Assembly: GCA_025455005.1 (NCBI GenBank)
Contig: JALONH010000004.1
Coordinates: 102,834 to 166,833, forward strand
Reading direction: 5' to 3'
Source of the DNA: Cytophagaceae bacterium
Lineage (GTDB): Bacteria > Bacteroidota > Bacteroidia > Cytophagales > Cytophagaceae
DNA: 64,000 bases
Below the pieces are notes generated by a model. The model searched no databases. It had not been told where the DNA came from and worked only from the letters and a program-made list of their open reading frames with translations. Below are positions 1-10,179 of this stretch, in pieces; position 1 is the stretch's first letter; the number at the start of each line of letters is the position of its first letter. The position numbers and the translations under genes were made by a program.

Positions 1-2704
1 TCCCGGTTTGCTTATTAATAGTGAAATTCCCCTCCATATTAGAATAGGAGATTTCTTCAAAACTACTATACACGTTAGACGCATCTCTTTTAAGAATAAC
101 AATTTTACCATTATTCACATAATATATATTTCGATTGTATACTGATATAGTTGAATTCCAACTCACCGATTTTTTATTATTTGGAATATTAATGATGTAC
201 TGTTGTAGGGTGTTTGTGTTTAAGGCTACAATGTTATTGCTTTCATCAGCATAGGCAATTACATCTTCCTCTACTGTGAAGGAGCTTTGTGAATAATTAA
301 GTCGTGTGTTTGGAATAGATGTATAAACTTGTGTTGTGATATCAAATCTATTGATTTCACGATTTGTTGAACTGTATGTATAAATATAACCATTGTTATA
401 CTTAATTCTATTTTGATCGTTATTGATTAAACTAGTTGGATTATAGTTCCATATTAAAGTATTTGATGTTTTTTCTATATATGCTAATCTAGTGTTATTA
501 CTATATTCGCTAATAAAATATATTCTTTCTGTAGCTCCGTTTTTCACATAAACAGAGCCAGTAATATCAAGAGATGTAGCATTGGAGGCAATTACTTCCT
601 CATATTCCCAAATTTGACTGCTATTATTGAATGCAACCCTGTAATATTTATTGTTGTTAGCGGTATAATACAAATGATTATTAGAGGCGTCATATGCTAA
701 ACCTGAATTCCACTTATACTGAGGATCAGAAAAAGACCTTAGCACTCCATATTGCCAACCGGGAGTAGATCGCATAAAAGTTTTGGTGAAGGACATGCAT
801 CCAAATTGATTTGTAGCAGAAACACCTATTTCTTGTATAGGGTTGAAGTTGGCATTTTCTGATTTAACTCTTAACGTGTTACATGATACTAAACTTGAGC
901 TAGAAGGATTAATGCAGTATTTCGTAGGTGTATTATAGGCAGTCCAAGAGTAATTGTAATAAGCAGGATTGGTAGCAGCAATACTTTCATTAACGACAGG
1001 GGTTAGATCAGCAGTATTGCCTTCGCAAACCGATATTATAGTAGGTAGTTGAACATTAAAGGGTGTAGTTCCAAAAATTCTATAACATGTCTTTCTACTT
1101 TCAATAAGATTCGATACCGTCACACATACATCACCTCCTAACGTGTGATTAGCTGCATTATTAATTAAGACCTCTTTAGGACTTATCACAATTTCTTTAA
1201 CGTTTTGGCCTGATGTTCCTGATTTAATATAAAAACTACTAGGAACCTGCCATTCATAATGCAAATAATTAGGTAAGTCAGTATTGGCCATAGATAACCG
1301 TATAATCTGCTGATTGTTACATGTTGCTTGGTTAGTGTTACTTGTAATGTTGAAATCAGTTGCTTGCAAAGGTTTTTGGTCAGTCAGTATGATTGTTACA
1401 ACATTGCTGGTTGATTCATGATGCCATTTTGCACTACCTAGTGGATTAACACACACACCTAATATCCTGTCTACACAATCATAAAAATATTCGTAATATT
1501 TTCTTCTAAAATAAATCTTTTGAGTACTTCCTGAATTTATATTATAAGTAATAGGCAATGGATGATAATTAAATTTTTCTAAATCTTCGTAACTTATACT
1601 GCCATTTATTTTAGTTTGTCTATTAAAAAAAAGTTGAGAAAAAGCATTAATAGAACCAAGAGTTACTTGAGTAAATAAGGTTTCATCTAGTTGAGAAAAT
1701 TCAATCTTTTCTTTCTCCTTAATAACGAGCCAATTTAAATTATCATACGATATTTCCCATTCAAAACCATATTCTCTGTTGTAAAAGCCATTTGGATATT
1801 CTATGGAACCAATTAGAGTTTGAGGATAAACCACATCTCCATGTTTAAGGTTATAAAAAGTTTGAGATCCACAAATCGTGTTTGCTTGATTTTGAATTAA
1901 ATTCTTATCTATTTGACAGAGATCTATATAAAAAATAATTTCATTACTAAAACTTTTTAATCCAGTAGAGGAAGTAATTACTCTTCTATAGCTCGTGTTT
2001 CTAAATATTGTAGGAGGGTTATAACTTTCATTAGTGGCGCCCAGAATATCACTCCAGTTTCCAAATTCATTTGTTTGCCATTGATAAGAAAATGCTGAAT
2101 TATCTTGAACAGAAACTGTCTGACCTAACATTTGAATGATTTCGGTCGGGTCATAAGGATAGGTGCCTACCATATTATTAATTCCTCTATAGATTGAATT
2201 ACCTATAATTTGATCCAAAACCGGGTTTCTATAAAATTTAAATTGCTTACTAGTAGAAATTGTTTTTTTATAGTTATAGGATGGATCGTTTAACTGGGAT
2301 TTAACCACGAAGGAATATTCTGTATTGTTAGTTTCAAGAGGAATGTTAAGATTATTAAATATTAGAGTATATGAACCTATTGATGTACTCGTAGTAAAGG
2401 TTTTGACTTCTATAACAGGGTTATTGGTAGTTACCGTTGTATTATATGACCACAACATTAACGTATGTATGATATTTGCATAGTTTCGATCATACGTAGG
2501 TGGGGGAAAATAATCTATTTCGAATTCTATTCTAGTAATTGAAGTAGAGTTATTGGGCAATTTATAAGCGTTAAACTGCAAATCATCACCAATAGGACCA
2601 AATGTAGCTGTGTTTGTAACTACTTTAATATTCTTAAAGTCAATTTCTTGAGCATACAAATGAAAATTAAATACGAAAATTAGTATAGTTAAAATATTTT
2701 TCAT
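1..2704 (-). CDS. Large secreted protein, partial (C-terminus beyond window)
   Basis: An open frame of 901 codons runs from an ATG at 2704 to the left edge without a stop, so the C-terminus lies outside the window. I checked most of the frame for stops and found none. The N-terminus MKNILTILIFVFNFHLYAQ is a clear signal peptide ending in a typical Bacteroidota AQ cleavage site. The mature part is rich in N, T, S and Y. It contains Ig/PKD-like stretches such as FSYQWQTNEFGNW, spaced cysteines, and a later part with repeated short strands that looks like a propeller (NNHLYYTANNNKYYRV, ERIYFISEYSNN). Such proteins in this phylum are usually exported by the type IX system, but the sorting domain would lie off the edge and cannot be seen. 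I do not recognise a specific family; adhesin or surface protein is a guess. Confidence 0.8.
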   Translation of the reverse strand, partial: MKNILTILIFVFNFHLYAQEIDFKNIKVVTNTATFGPIGDDLQFNAYKLPNNSTSITRIEFEIDYFPPPTYDRNYANIIHTLMLWSYNTTVTTNNPVIEVKTFTTSTSIGSYTLIFNNLNIPLETNNTEYSFVVKSQLNDPSYNYKKTISTSKQFKFYRNPVLDQIIGNSIYRGINNMVGTYPYDPTEIIQMLGQTVSVQDNSAFSYQWQTNEFGNWSDILGATNESYNPPTIFRNTSYRRVITSSTGLKSFSNEIIFYIDLCQIDKNLIQNQANTICGSQTFYNLKHGDVVYPQTLIGSIEYPNGFYNREYGFEWEISYDNLNWLVIKEKEKIEFSQLDETLFTQVTLGSINAFSQLFFNRQTKINGSISYEDLEKFNYHPLPITYNINSGSTQKIYFRRKYYEYFYDCVDRILGVCVNPLGSAKWHHESTSNVVTIILTDQKPLQATDFNITSNTNQATCNNQQIIRLSMANTDLPNYLHYEWQVPSSFYIKSGTSGQNVKEIVISPKEVLINNAANHTLGGDVCVTVSNLIESRKTCYRIFGTTPFNVQLPTIISVCEGNTADLTPVVNESIAATNPAYYNYSWTAYNTPTKYCINPSSSSLVSCNTLRVKSENANFNPIQEIGVSATNQFGCMSFTKTFMRSTPGWQYGVLRSFSDPQYKWNSGLAYDASNNHLYYTANNNKYYRVAFNNSSQIWEYEEVIASNATSLDITGSVYVKNGATERIYFISEYSNNTRLAYIEKTSNTLIWNYNPTSLINNDQNRIKYNNGYIYTYSSTNREINRFDITTQVYTSIPNTRLNYSQSSFTVEEDVIAYADESNNIVALNTNTLQQYIINIPNNKKSVSWNSTISVYNRNIYYVNNGKIVILKRDASNVYSSFEEISYSNMEGNFTINKQTG

Positions 2705-2729
2705 AAAAAATAGAATTATTATGTAAACG

Positions 2730-2761
2730 TAATATTTTGTAAAATATTTAACAAAATATTA
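2730..2761. repeat. 11-bp perfect inverted repeat upstream of the 2704 gene
   Basis: TAATATTTTGT at 2730-2740 is the exact reverse complement of ACAAAATATTA at 2751-2761, with a 10-base AT-only spacer. It sits 26 bases upstream of the minus-strand gene starting at 2704, inside a very AT-rich 132-bp gap. It could be an operator, or an AT-rich stem ending transcription from the OmpA gene. There is no GC clamp, so a strong intrinsic terminator is unlikely. Confidence 0.4.
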
Positions 2762-2836
2762 TAGTATATTTTTAATTATAATAAAACAATTCAATTTTTA
2801 ATTATAAAAAATCCTATTTTAGTTATAAGCATTTTT

Positions 2837-4366
2837 CTACATCTTCAAAATGACAAATTCTACTCTTCGGTTGAGTTGTCGGTTAGCTTCTGAGTTGTTG
2901 GGTACAAGGGGTTTGCTCTCTCCATACCCTATAGTTTGAATTCGGTCGGATGCAATGCCTTGTTGTATCAAATAGTTTCGTATGGCTTCTACTCTCGTTT
3001 GAGATAAGGTTAAATTAAAATCATCATTGCCTTGATCGTCGGTGTGCCCCTCTAATCGAATTACAATAGAAGGGTTTGCTTTCAAGAGTTCTACAACTCG
3101 ATTTAATTCTGCATTAGATTCCGGAATTATCTCTGCTTTTGCTAAAATAAATAATACATTATTCAGTCGGACGGTTTGACCTGTTTCGATCGGGCTGAGG
3201 TATAAATCTTGTTGGATTTCTTTATAGGAAGATACCTGACTTAAATCCATTTCATTTGATTCGGGAAAATAGCCTTTTGCATTCGCTCGATAATCATATT
3301 TTTTTCCGTAAGGCAAAATGATGGTATACATACCGGTAACAGGATCCGAGATAGTTTGCCCAATAATTTTGTTCGAACCAAATTCTGAGTAAACGATATC
3401 CGCACTCATGGGTTTACCTGTTTTTTTATCTAGTACTTTGCCTCGAATGAGAACTACCGGTTCCGGTTGTATTTCTTTTGATATGCGAATGCGCACGATA
3501 TCACTACCTCCGAATCCATTTGCTACTTCAGAGGTCATATAAGCGTAATCACCCTTTGCAGAAAGTTTATAATAAGCATCCCAATTGGGGGTATTGATTT
3601 CGGGACCCAAATTAACCGGGGTAGACCAGTTCATCCAAGTGTCGTCCAAGCGTTTAGTCATCCAAATATCATTACTACCCAAGGTGCCCGGTCGGTCACT
3701 CGAAAAATATAATGTCTTACCGTCTGCAGCTAAGAAGGGAGTGGACTCATCTAATTTTTTATTGTTGAGAGCCGTTATATAAAGAGGCTTGGACCAAACA
3801 TTTTCAGCTTCTTTAAAGCTAACATAGATATCCGATTGATACGATTCCGGTTTTTCAGAAAAACTTAAAAACATTACTTGACCATCCGTACTAATACACA
3901 TATTGGTATATCGCCCTTGAGCCATCGAACTAAACTCTTTGATGTTCAAACGTTGAGGGATAGCGTATCCGGTAGCTACTTTTTTAGTATACGAGAACCC
4001 TTTTGTAATATACATTCCTCCTACATAGGATCCTCTAATATATATTATGGTCCCATCGGGATTGGTACATTCCACAGAGTTGTTTTTCCCTTCTTTGTTT
4101 AACGGAGCACTTGGATGTATTCTGGTGCTAAATTTTTGATGTGTAGAATCCCAATAGGAGTACCAAGTATCATGGTCCGGTCCAAAATTGGAAGGGTGTC
4201 TCCAAACCGAGAAATAGATAAGTTTTCCGTCCGGCGTAATAATAGGATTGCCTTCGCCATAACCACTGTTTACTCCTGATCCTAAATTTTCCACTACGGT
4301 GTTGGATTGACCGAAGGAGATAGAGGAGATAAGGAAAAGGACTGCTATAATACAAAATTGTTTCAT
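2837..4366 (-). CDS. OmpA family protein with PD40 propeller repeats
   Basis: Cell-envelope protein of 509 aa. The start at 4366 (MKQFCIIAVLF...) is preferred over one 11 codons upstream, because it gives a proper signal peptide ending SISFGQ and follows an AGGTGTC-type leader. From N to C it has WD40-like PD40 repeats at about 25-300 (DGKLIYFSV, GKTLYFSSDRPG, SNDIWMTKR), a carboxypeptidase-regulatory-like beta-sandwich at about 310-390 (RGKVLDKKTGKPM), and an OmpA-type peptidoglycan-binding domain at about 395-505. The last is marked by LEGHTDDQGND and LNRRVEFVI. In known families the OmpA domain anchors the protein non-covalently to peptidoglycan in the periplasm. The domain order matches OmpA/PD40 proteins often found near gliding or secretion genes, but no such genes are adjacent, so the exact role is unknown. 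Confidence 0.85.
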   Translation of the reverse strand: MKQFCIIAVLFLISSISFGQSNTVVENLGSGVNSGYGEGNPIITPDGKLIYFSVWRHPSNFGPDHDTWYSYWDSTHQKFSTRIHPSAPLNKEGKNNSVECTNPDGTIIYIRGSYVGGMYITKGFSYTKKVATGYAIPQRLNIKEFSSMAQGRYTNMCISTDGQVMFLSFSEKPESYQSDIYVSFKEAENVWSKPLYITALNNKKLDESTPFLAADGKTLYFSSDRPGTLGSNDIWMTKRLDDTWMNWSTPVNLGPEINTPNWDAYYKLSAKGDYAYMTSEVANGFGGSDIVRIRISKEIQPEPVVLIRGKVLDKKTGKPMSADIVYSEFGSNKIIGQTISDPVTGMYTIILPYGKKYDYRANAKGYFPESNEMDLSQVSSYKEIQQDLYLSPIETGQTVRLNNVLFILAKAEIIPESNAELNRVVELLKANPSIVIRLEGHTDDQGNDDFNLTLSQTRVEAIRNYLIQQGIASDRIQTIGYGESKPLVPNNSEANRQLNRRVEFVILKM

Positions 4367-4384
4367 AAGACACCTGGTATAAAA

Positions 4385-4412
4385 AAAGCGACTGTACATC
4401 TACAGTCGCTTT
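4385..4412 (-). terminator. Intrinsic terminator after the 4430-6085 gene
   Basis: A 10-bp perfect stem (AGCGACTGTA 4387-4396 with TACAGTCGCT 4401-4410) closes a CATC loop and is extended by A/T pairs. On the minus strand it is followed by a run of seven T. It lies 18 bases after the stop of the upstream gene and about 20 bases before the start of the OmpA gene. Confidence 0.8.
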
Positions 4413-4429
4413 GAGTTGTGAATGTGTGA

Positions 4430-6085
4430 TTATAAGTTAGCCGGATCTAATTTACCCAACCATAAACTTTTGCCGGATTTATTTTCTCCCAAGAAAATGA
4501 TTTTTGATCTATTTTCTATAGTTATGTATGGCTTATCTCCACGCAAGAAATATTCTCCATTACCATAGTTTTCTATTTTAGTAAACTTACCGGTTGCGAT
4601 ATCTAATTTAATCATGCGAGGATAATAAACCGGAGTGCATGTAGTAATTTCCATTGTACCACTTTGTTCCGTAACACAAGCGGTGTGATGCGGAATTAAC
4701 TGAACCCAATAAGCAACAGAAGGGTCTTTAGAACCTATAATCACAGAATTTGTAGGGTAGAAACGCGCATCGGCAACGCTACCACCAATCAAGGCACCCT
4801 TTCTAGAGTCGTCGTCTATTGCAAAACAGTTTTTCAGTTCACCTTGTGCTGTAAAATGGAATAAATACATTTCAGTAAAAATAGTACCTTGAACATTTCC
4901 TTGACCATCGGTTTTATAGTTTTGTGCTGTAATAAATATATCACCGGACGGAAGTACAGTTAGATCACGGATGTCTACTTTCTTTCCATTGTAGATGGAT
5001 GGATTTTTTTGGTCATCCGGTTTTCTATTTTTTTCAGTAAAGACAGTTACGGCGTTAGCACTTACAAAATCAACTGAATTAGAGCCTAGTCGAATCAATT
5101 GAAAATCCGTAAACTTTTGTTCGAAGTTTTTTACATCATATAATCCCCAGTATTTTTTTTCTACATCTTTTGCAAAACCAGAACCATATATATAGACTTT
5201 ATCGCCATCGATATAAGAACCGGATATATGCCAAGAATGAACTTTTGATTTTACTTTTGTTTGTGATTTGATTTTTCCTTCCGGCGAAATACGGAATATG
5301 GTTAATTCATTTGCTATTGGGTTAGCAGCTTTCCCTACTCCATTCCCGCCTGCTGGAGCCGTTACAACAACCCAATCGGGGGATTCTGCTGTTGGATTTT
5401 GATTGTCTATAGTAGGAGCAGAATAAATGACCATATTTGGTGAGCCCATATCCACTTTGACATCTGAAAGCACATTCAGACTATAGTCTACCTTGAAAAA
5501 ATGGTACACCGTGTAGTGTTTGATCATGTCACCGGCTTTTCCTTTTTCACCGGCCATGGCGATGATTTCACCTGTCGCATCGTTTTCATAATGACTCAGG
5601 TAAAACATGTTCTTCCCATTTTCACCCTCAAATTTCAATTTATCTAACAACTTCGTATTTTTTCTGTAGCTTAAAGTAAACCAAGACCAATTATAGGTAA
5701 TGCGTTTTTTCTTAATAACAAAAGTACCCATCATATTAGGCTCAGCTGAAATACCTTCTACTACATACTCTTCCCCTTTGAATTTGAACCAAGAAAATTT
5801 CGAACGTGCTTTATCCACTTCTACTTCTTCCTCCATACTATTCAATAAATTCAAATCATAATCAAAAAGGTACGTTTCGAATTTTATTTTTTTGTTGGTG
5901 GACTTAGTAACATAAACCAGAGAAATCTCACGGGAAGCATCATTTGTTTCTACATGTCCCAATGTTCCTCGAGCGGCTTTTTTGGAAACATCAATGGTTT
6001 TTTCTTTATCAAGTGTTTGGGCTTGAGTGGCATATGCTCCTATCAAAAGGAGTGAACCAATGACGATGCGTAGGTAGCGTTTCAT
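4430..6085 (-). CDS. Secreted protein of unknown function, 551 aa
   Basis: The start at 6085 (MKRYLRIVIGSLLLIGAYATQAQ) gives a clean signal peptide ending in AQAQ; an upstream in-frame start would only add five residues. I do not recognise a named family. The mature protein is beta-rich with many short strands and charged turns, for example VYIYGSGFAKDVEKKYWG and TVLPSGDIFITAQNY, which suggests a propeller-like fold in the periplasm or on the surface. It has one cysteine pair in the C-terminal third (TACVTE, ITTCTP). No T9SS sorting domain or lipobox is visible. It reads toward the OmpA/PD40 gene but is separated from it by a strong terminator, so the two are probably separate transcription units. 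Confidence 0.75.
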   Translation of the reverse strand: MKRYLRIVIGSLLLIGAYATQAQTLDKEKTIDVSKKAARGTLGHVETNDASREISLVYVTKSTNKKIKFETYLFDYDLNLLNSMEEEVEVDKARSKFSWFKFKGEEYVVEGISAEPNMMGTFVIKKKRITYNWSWFTLSYRKNTKLLDKLKFEGENGKNMFYLSHYENDATGEIIAMAGEKGKAGDMIKHYTVYHFFKVDYSLNVLSDVKVDMGSPNMVIYSAPTIDNQNPTAESPDWVVVTAPAGGNGVGKAANPIANELTIFRISPEGKIKSQTKVKSKVHSWHISGSYIDGDKVYIYGSGFAKDVEKKYWGLYDVKNFEQKFTDFQLIRLGSNSVDFVSANAVTVFTEKNRKPDDQKNPSIYNGKKVDIRDLTVLPSGDIFITAQNYKTDGQGNVQGTIFTEMYLFHFTAQGELKNCFAIDDDSRKGALIGGSVADARFYPTNSVIIGSKDPSVAYWVQLIPHHTACVTEQSGTMEITTCTPVYYPRMIKLDIATGKFTKIENYGNGEYFLRGDKPYITIENRSKIIFLGENKSGKSLWLGKLDPANL

Positions 6086-6313
6086 AAGTAATAAATTCAA
6101 TGTAAATTAAAATTTAGCTCAAATATTACATGAATTCTTTAAAAAAACACAGACAAAAGTCATTTTTAAAAGAAAAAAATAAAGTGGTACTAAAAAATAT
6201 AAAAAAAGTACTATTGATACCATTCAAATTTAAAAAGGGAGGAATTGAAAAAGAGCTAATTATCGGAAGTAAACGTAAGTCTAGAACATTGTGGAATTTA
6301 ACCTAGATTCTTT
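6086..6313. other. AT-rich divergent intergenic region
   Basis: The full gap between the two divergent genes is 316 bp (6086-6401). Apart from the atpD promoter at its right end, I see only A/T-rich sequence with A-runs. There is a weak TAnnTTTG-like box (AATATTTG on the minus strand, 6120-6127) that could serve the leftward gene. No ORF or convincing hairpin was seen. Confidence 0.4.
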
Positions 6314-6344
6314 TTTGCTTTGAGGAATTAAACCTGTACTTTTG
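6314..6344 (+). promoter_or_regulatory. Bacteroidota-type promoter of atpDC
   Basis: TTTG at 6314-6317, a 19-bp spacer and TACTTTTG at 6337-6344 match the -33 TTTG / -7 TAnnTTTG consensus of the Bacteroidota primary sigma factor. The transcription start would be near 6350, leaving a leader of about 50 nt before the atpD ATG. Confidence 0.8.
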
Positions 6345-6359
6345 CAGTCGCATTTTTAA

Positions 6360-7907
<1,548 letters not shown>

Positions 7908-7918
7908 TCTCTACGAAT

Positions 7919-8167
7919 ATGTTAATCGACGTTTTGACTCCAGATAAAAAAGTATATAGTGGACAAGCGCTGTCCGTCGTTGTACCCGGTATACAAGGTA
8001 GTTTTGAAGTATTAAATAAACACGCTGCTATCATATCTACACTCGGTTCAGGAGAGGTTGTTATAAAAGAAACAGCGTCGACTAAAACGTTTCGTATCGA
8101 TGGCGGAGTGGTAGAGGTTTTAGATGATAAAGTAATTGTTTTAGCAGAGACTATTATAGAAGAATAG
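7919..8167 (+). CDS. atpC: F1F0 ATP synthase subunit epsilon (short form)
   Basis: Epsilon subunit of F1, 82 aa. It has only the N-terminal beta-sandwich domain (MLIDVLTPDKKVYSGQALSVVVPGIQGSFEVLNKHAAIISTL, read in parts; the G-x-x-G-x-F/L-E-x-L-x-x-H-A motif is intact). The C-terminal helical hairpin that inhibits ATP hydrolysis in E. coli is absent, which is common in Bacteroidota. It is the second gene of the atpDC unit and is followed directly by a strong terminator. Confidence 0.95.
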   Translation: MLIDVLTPDKKVYSGQALSVVVPGIQGSFEVLNKHAAIISTLGSGEVVIKETASTKTFRIDGGVVEVLDDKVIVLAETIIEE

Positions 8168-8183
8168 TAATTTCTACTATATA

Positions 8184-8214
8184 AAAAAAGGCTTCCCTAA
8201 TGGAAGCCTTTTTT
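8184..8214. terminator. Bidirectional terminator between atpC and the DUF6787-like gene
   Basis: The stem GGCTTCC (8190-8196) pairs with GGAAGCC (8202-8208) around a CTAAT loop. It is flanked by A-run and T-run, so it works as a U-tailed hairpin on both strands between convergent genes. Confidence 0.85.
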
Positions 8215-8221
8215 ATTTTCT

Positions 8222-8515
8222 TCATTTTTTACCGCGCATTCTATCCCACGTCTTTTTCATTATTCCTCTAAAAAAAGGGCCTTCTCCCAAAAGATGGGAA
8301 TATACAGTAAGAAAAAGATAGTAAAAGGGCGTTATCGTAATGAGCCATACCGGATAATAAATGTATGCCGGTGTTGTGGCGTCGATACCCAGAAACGGAA
8401 ATAAGAATTTTTTTACATATACAGCAGAAAATCCTGTTATCGCGAAAATGATACATATTTTAACCAATCGAAAGGTAGAATCAATTCCCCATTTTTCTTT
8501 TAAATATTGAAACAT
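8222..8515 (-). CDS. DUF6787-like small membrane protein
   Basis: 97 aa with two predicted membrane helices, at about 20-42 (LVKICIIFAITGFSAVYVKK) and 55-77 (WLITITPFYYLFLTVY), and a basic C-terminus (MKKTWDRMRGKK). The beginning FQYLKEKWGIDS and the ending resemble the small Bacteroidota membrane proteins grouped as DUF6787, which databases sometimes mislabel as prolipoprotein diacylglyceryl transferase. It has none of the Lgt motifs. The function is unknown. It is convergent with atpC and shares its terminator. Confidence 0.7.
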   Translation of the reverse strand: MFQYLKEKWGIDSTFRLVKICIIFAITGFSAVYVKKFLFPFLGIDATTPAYIYYPVWLITITPFYYLFLTVYSHLLGEGPFFRGIMKKTWDRMRGKK

Positions 8516-8609
8516 AATAGTATAATTTTAATAAGAAATATAAATATATGAATTGCTATAACCGACTTTAATTATTATTTTTATAAAATTAATTTATTCT
8601 GCTCAATTT

Positions 8610-9731
8610 ATGAAATACCTTTTACTCTTTTGCTTAATCCTTAAGCAAAGTATGACGTTTGCCGTTATTTTAGAACAAACCGGTTTCGAATCCCAAGCGG
8701 ACGAATCGATTTATAATCGTACCTCATTAACAACAGATGGGTTTAATGTTCCGTGGGTTAATGGATTTAACGATAATAGATGTTATACGGATGACGCGTT
8801 TGCGGCATCCGGTTCTAAATCTTTGCGTGTAACTTTTCCCGTAGGTCAATTTGGGCCTTCGAATTCCGGTGCACAAGCTCCCTTATTGGTTACGGGTCAG
8901 TTGGAATTATATTCTTCCTATTATGTCCGATTCAGTGATAATTTTAGTTGGGGTAATACAAGCGAGGGAGGGAAGTTACCCGGATTATCCGGAGGAGGAA
9001 GATGTAGTGGTTGTGCCACTTGTAATGGAACAAACGGATTCAGTGCTCGCCTAATGTGGCGCAACGGTGGTCGAGCGGTTTTGTACCTGTATCATATGGA
9101 TAAAGGAGGATCCTGTGGGGATAACATCAATCTTAAAAATCCCGACAATACCGATTTCTTTTTTCAAAAAGGTGTTTGGTATAAAATTTCCCAACGGGTA
9201 AAAGTAAACACCGGAAACAACTATAACGGAGAAGTTCAATTATGGGTAAACAATCAACCGGCTCTCTTAGTTACCGGGTATCGATTTGTGAATAATGGGG
9301 ATTTAGTAGACAATCTTTATTTCTCTACATTCCATGGTGGGAGCACATCCGGTTGGTCGCCGACGGTGACTTGTTATGCTTGGTTTGATAATGTTGTAAT
9401 TAGTAATGCATTGTCAGATGTAGTAGATAATCCGATGAGCTTATTACCGTCCACTCCAAGTTTACCAACCTATCTTCAACAGGCGGTGCAGGTATACCCA
9501 TCGGTTACCACTTCCGGGTCGAAGGTAACCATTCAAATCGATAAGGATAAATTATCCCCTCTATTATCCTACCGATTGCATTCAATAACAGGGAAAGAAT
9601 ATATTCGTCAGGAAAATGTTCAGGCAACGGAAATACAAGCTCCCATACCTAACGATTTACCGGCAGGGGTATATCTGATGTCGTTGTTTTTTGAGGAAGG
9701 GATGATTAGTAAGAAGATAATAATAGAATAA
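8610..9731 (+). CDS. PL14-like polysaccharide lyase with T9SS sorting domain
   Basis: 373-aa secreted protein. A signal peptide (MKYLLLFCLILKQSMTFA) precedes a beta-jelly-roll lyase-like domain at about 20-275. That domain shows features I associate with polysaccharide lyase family 14 (alginate or glucuronan lyases): SSYYVRFSDNFSWG, GGKLPGLSGG, FSARLMWRNGG, LYLYHMDKGG, WYKISQRVKVNTG and WFDNVVI. The last 70 residues (VYPSVTTSGSKVTIQI... LPAGVYLMSLFFEEG... KKIIIE) form a type A T9SS C-terminal sorting domain, so the enzyme should be secreted and surface-attached. Substrate is not determinable from sequence: alginate and glucuronans are the precedents. It stands alone, without SusC/D genes nearby. 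Confidence 0.75.
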   Translation: MKYLLLFCLILKQSMTFAVILEQTGFESQADESIYNRTSLTTDGFNVPWVNGFNDNRCYTDDAFAASGSKSLRVTFPVGQFGPSNSGAQAPLLVTGQLELYSSYYVRFSDNFSWGNTSEGGKLPGLSGGGRCSGCATCNGTNGFSARLMWRNGGRAVLYLYHMDKGGSCGDNINLKNPDNTDFFFQKGVWYKISQRVKVNTGNNYNGEVQLWVNNQPALLVTGYRFVNNGDLVDNLYFSTFHGGSTSGWSPTVTCYAWFDNVVISNALSDVVDNPMSLLPSTPSLPTYLQQAVQVYPSVTTSGSKVTIQIDKDKLSPLLSYRLHSITGKEYIRQENVQATEIQAPIPNDLPAGVYLMSLFFEEGMISKKIIIE

Positions 9732-9759
9732 AAAAAGGGAGTTATTAACTCCCTTTTTT
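9731..9759. terminator. Bidirectional terminator overlapping the end of the 9745 gene
   Basis: GGGAGTT (9737-9743) pairs with AACTCCC (9747-9753) over a 3-base loop, with A6 before and T7 after, so it terminates both converging genes. The right half also encodes the last residues (KKGS) and stop of the minus-strand gene ending at 9745. Confidence 0.85.
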
Positions 9760-10077
9760 TATGATTTTTTTAGATTCTACAATTCCTTTATCGCTATAGA
9801 GGGTGCAAAAATAAACACCCGGAGGTAATAAGCTCAAGTCAACTTTAAGAGTGATGAATCCGTTTCTACCGGTTAAATCAATATAAGTTATTTCTTTACC
9901 GATAATGTCGTACACTCGAATGCCTTTAAGCGTCTTTTGTTGTGCCGATACTTGTATGGTTACATCATCATCCGTAGGATTAGGTGCAATATGAATGTAG
10001 CTGGAATCTGTCTGTGCCCATGCTGTGGATAGGCTCAGAAACAGAAACAATGCTAAAAACGATATTCTTTTCTTCAT
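9745..10077 (-). CDS. Small secreted protein consisting almost only of a T9SS sorting domain
   Basis: 110 aa. A signal peptide (MKKRISFLALFLFLSLSTAWAQ) is followed by about 10 residues and then a complete type A T9SS C-terminal domain. This has IAPNPTDDDVTIQV, the middle strand KGIRVYDIIGKEI, the conserved LPPGVYFCTLYSDKG and the basic end KKIIKKGS. No cargo domain exists between signal and sorting domain. It may be a free-standing sorting signal, a decoy or regulator of the secretion pore, or a degenerate remnant of a larger gene. It is convergent with the PL14-like lyase, which carries its own sorting domain. Confidence 0.8.
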   Translation of the reverse strand: MKKRISFLALFLFLSLSTAWAQTDSSYIHIAPNPTDDDVTIQVSAQQKTLKGIRVYDIIGKEITYIDLTGRNGFITLKVDLSLLPPGVYFCTLYSDKGIVESKKIIKKGS

Positions 10078-10084
10078 ACGTAAT

Positions 10085-10092
10085 CAAATATA
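10085..10092 (-). promoter_or_regulatory. -7 box upstream of the solo sorting-domain gene
   Basis: The minus strand reads TATATTTG, an exact TAnnTTTG box, only 7 bases before the ATG at 10077. A transcription start 5 to 7 bases downstream would give a leader of 0 to 3 nt. No good TTTG is visible at -33. Confidence 0.5.
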
Positions 10093-10179
10093 CTTTAATT
10101 TTTTTACAATTGGTATGTCGGACTGTTAATTCTACGTAAAATCCTATTTATAAGTTATTTTGATAAAATCGTGCCAAAA

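Noticed and set aside
3585..3782. Plus-strand frame inside the OmpA/PD40 gene, and similar frames antisense to atpD, lptD, aroC, ruvB and nrdA
   Set aside because: They are antisense shadows of strongly supported genes, without recognisable protein features or start signals.
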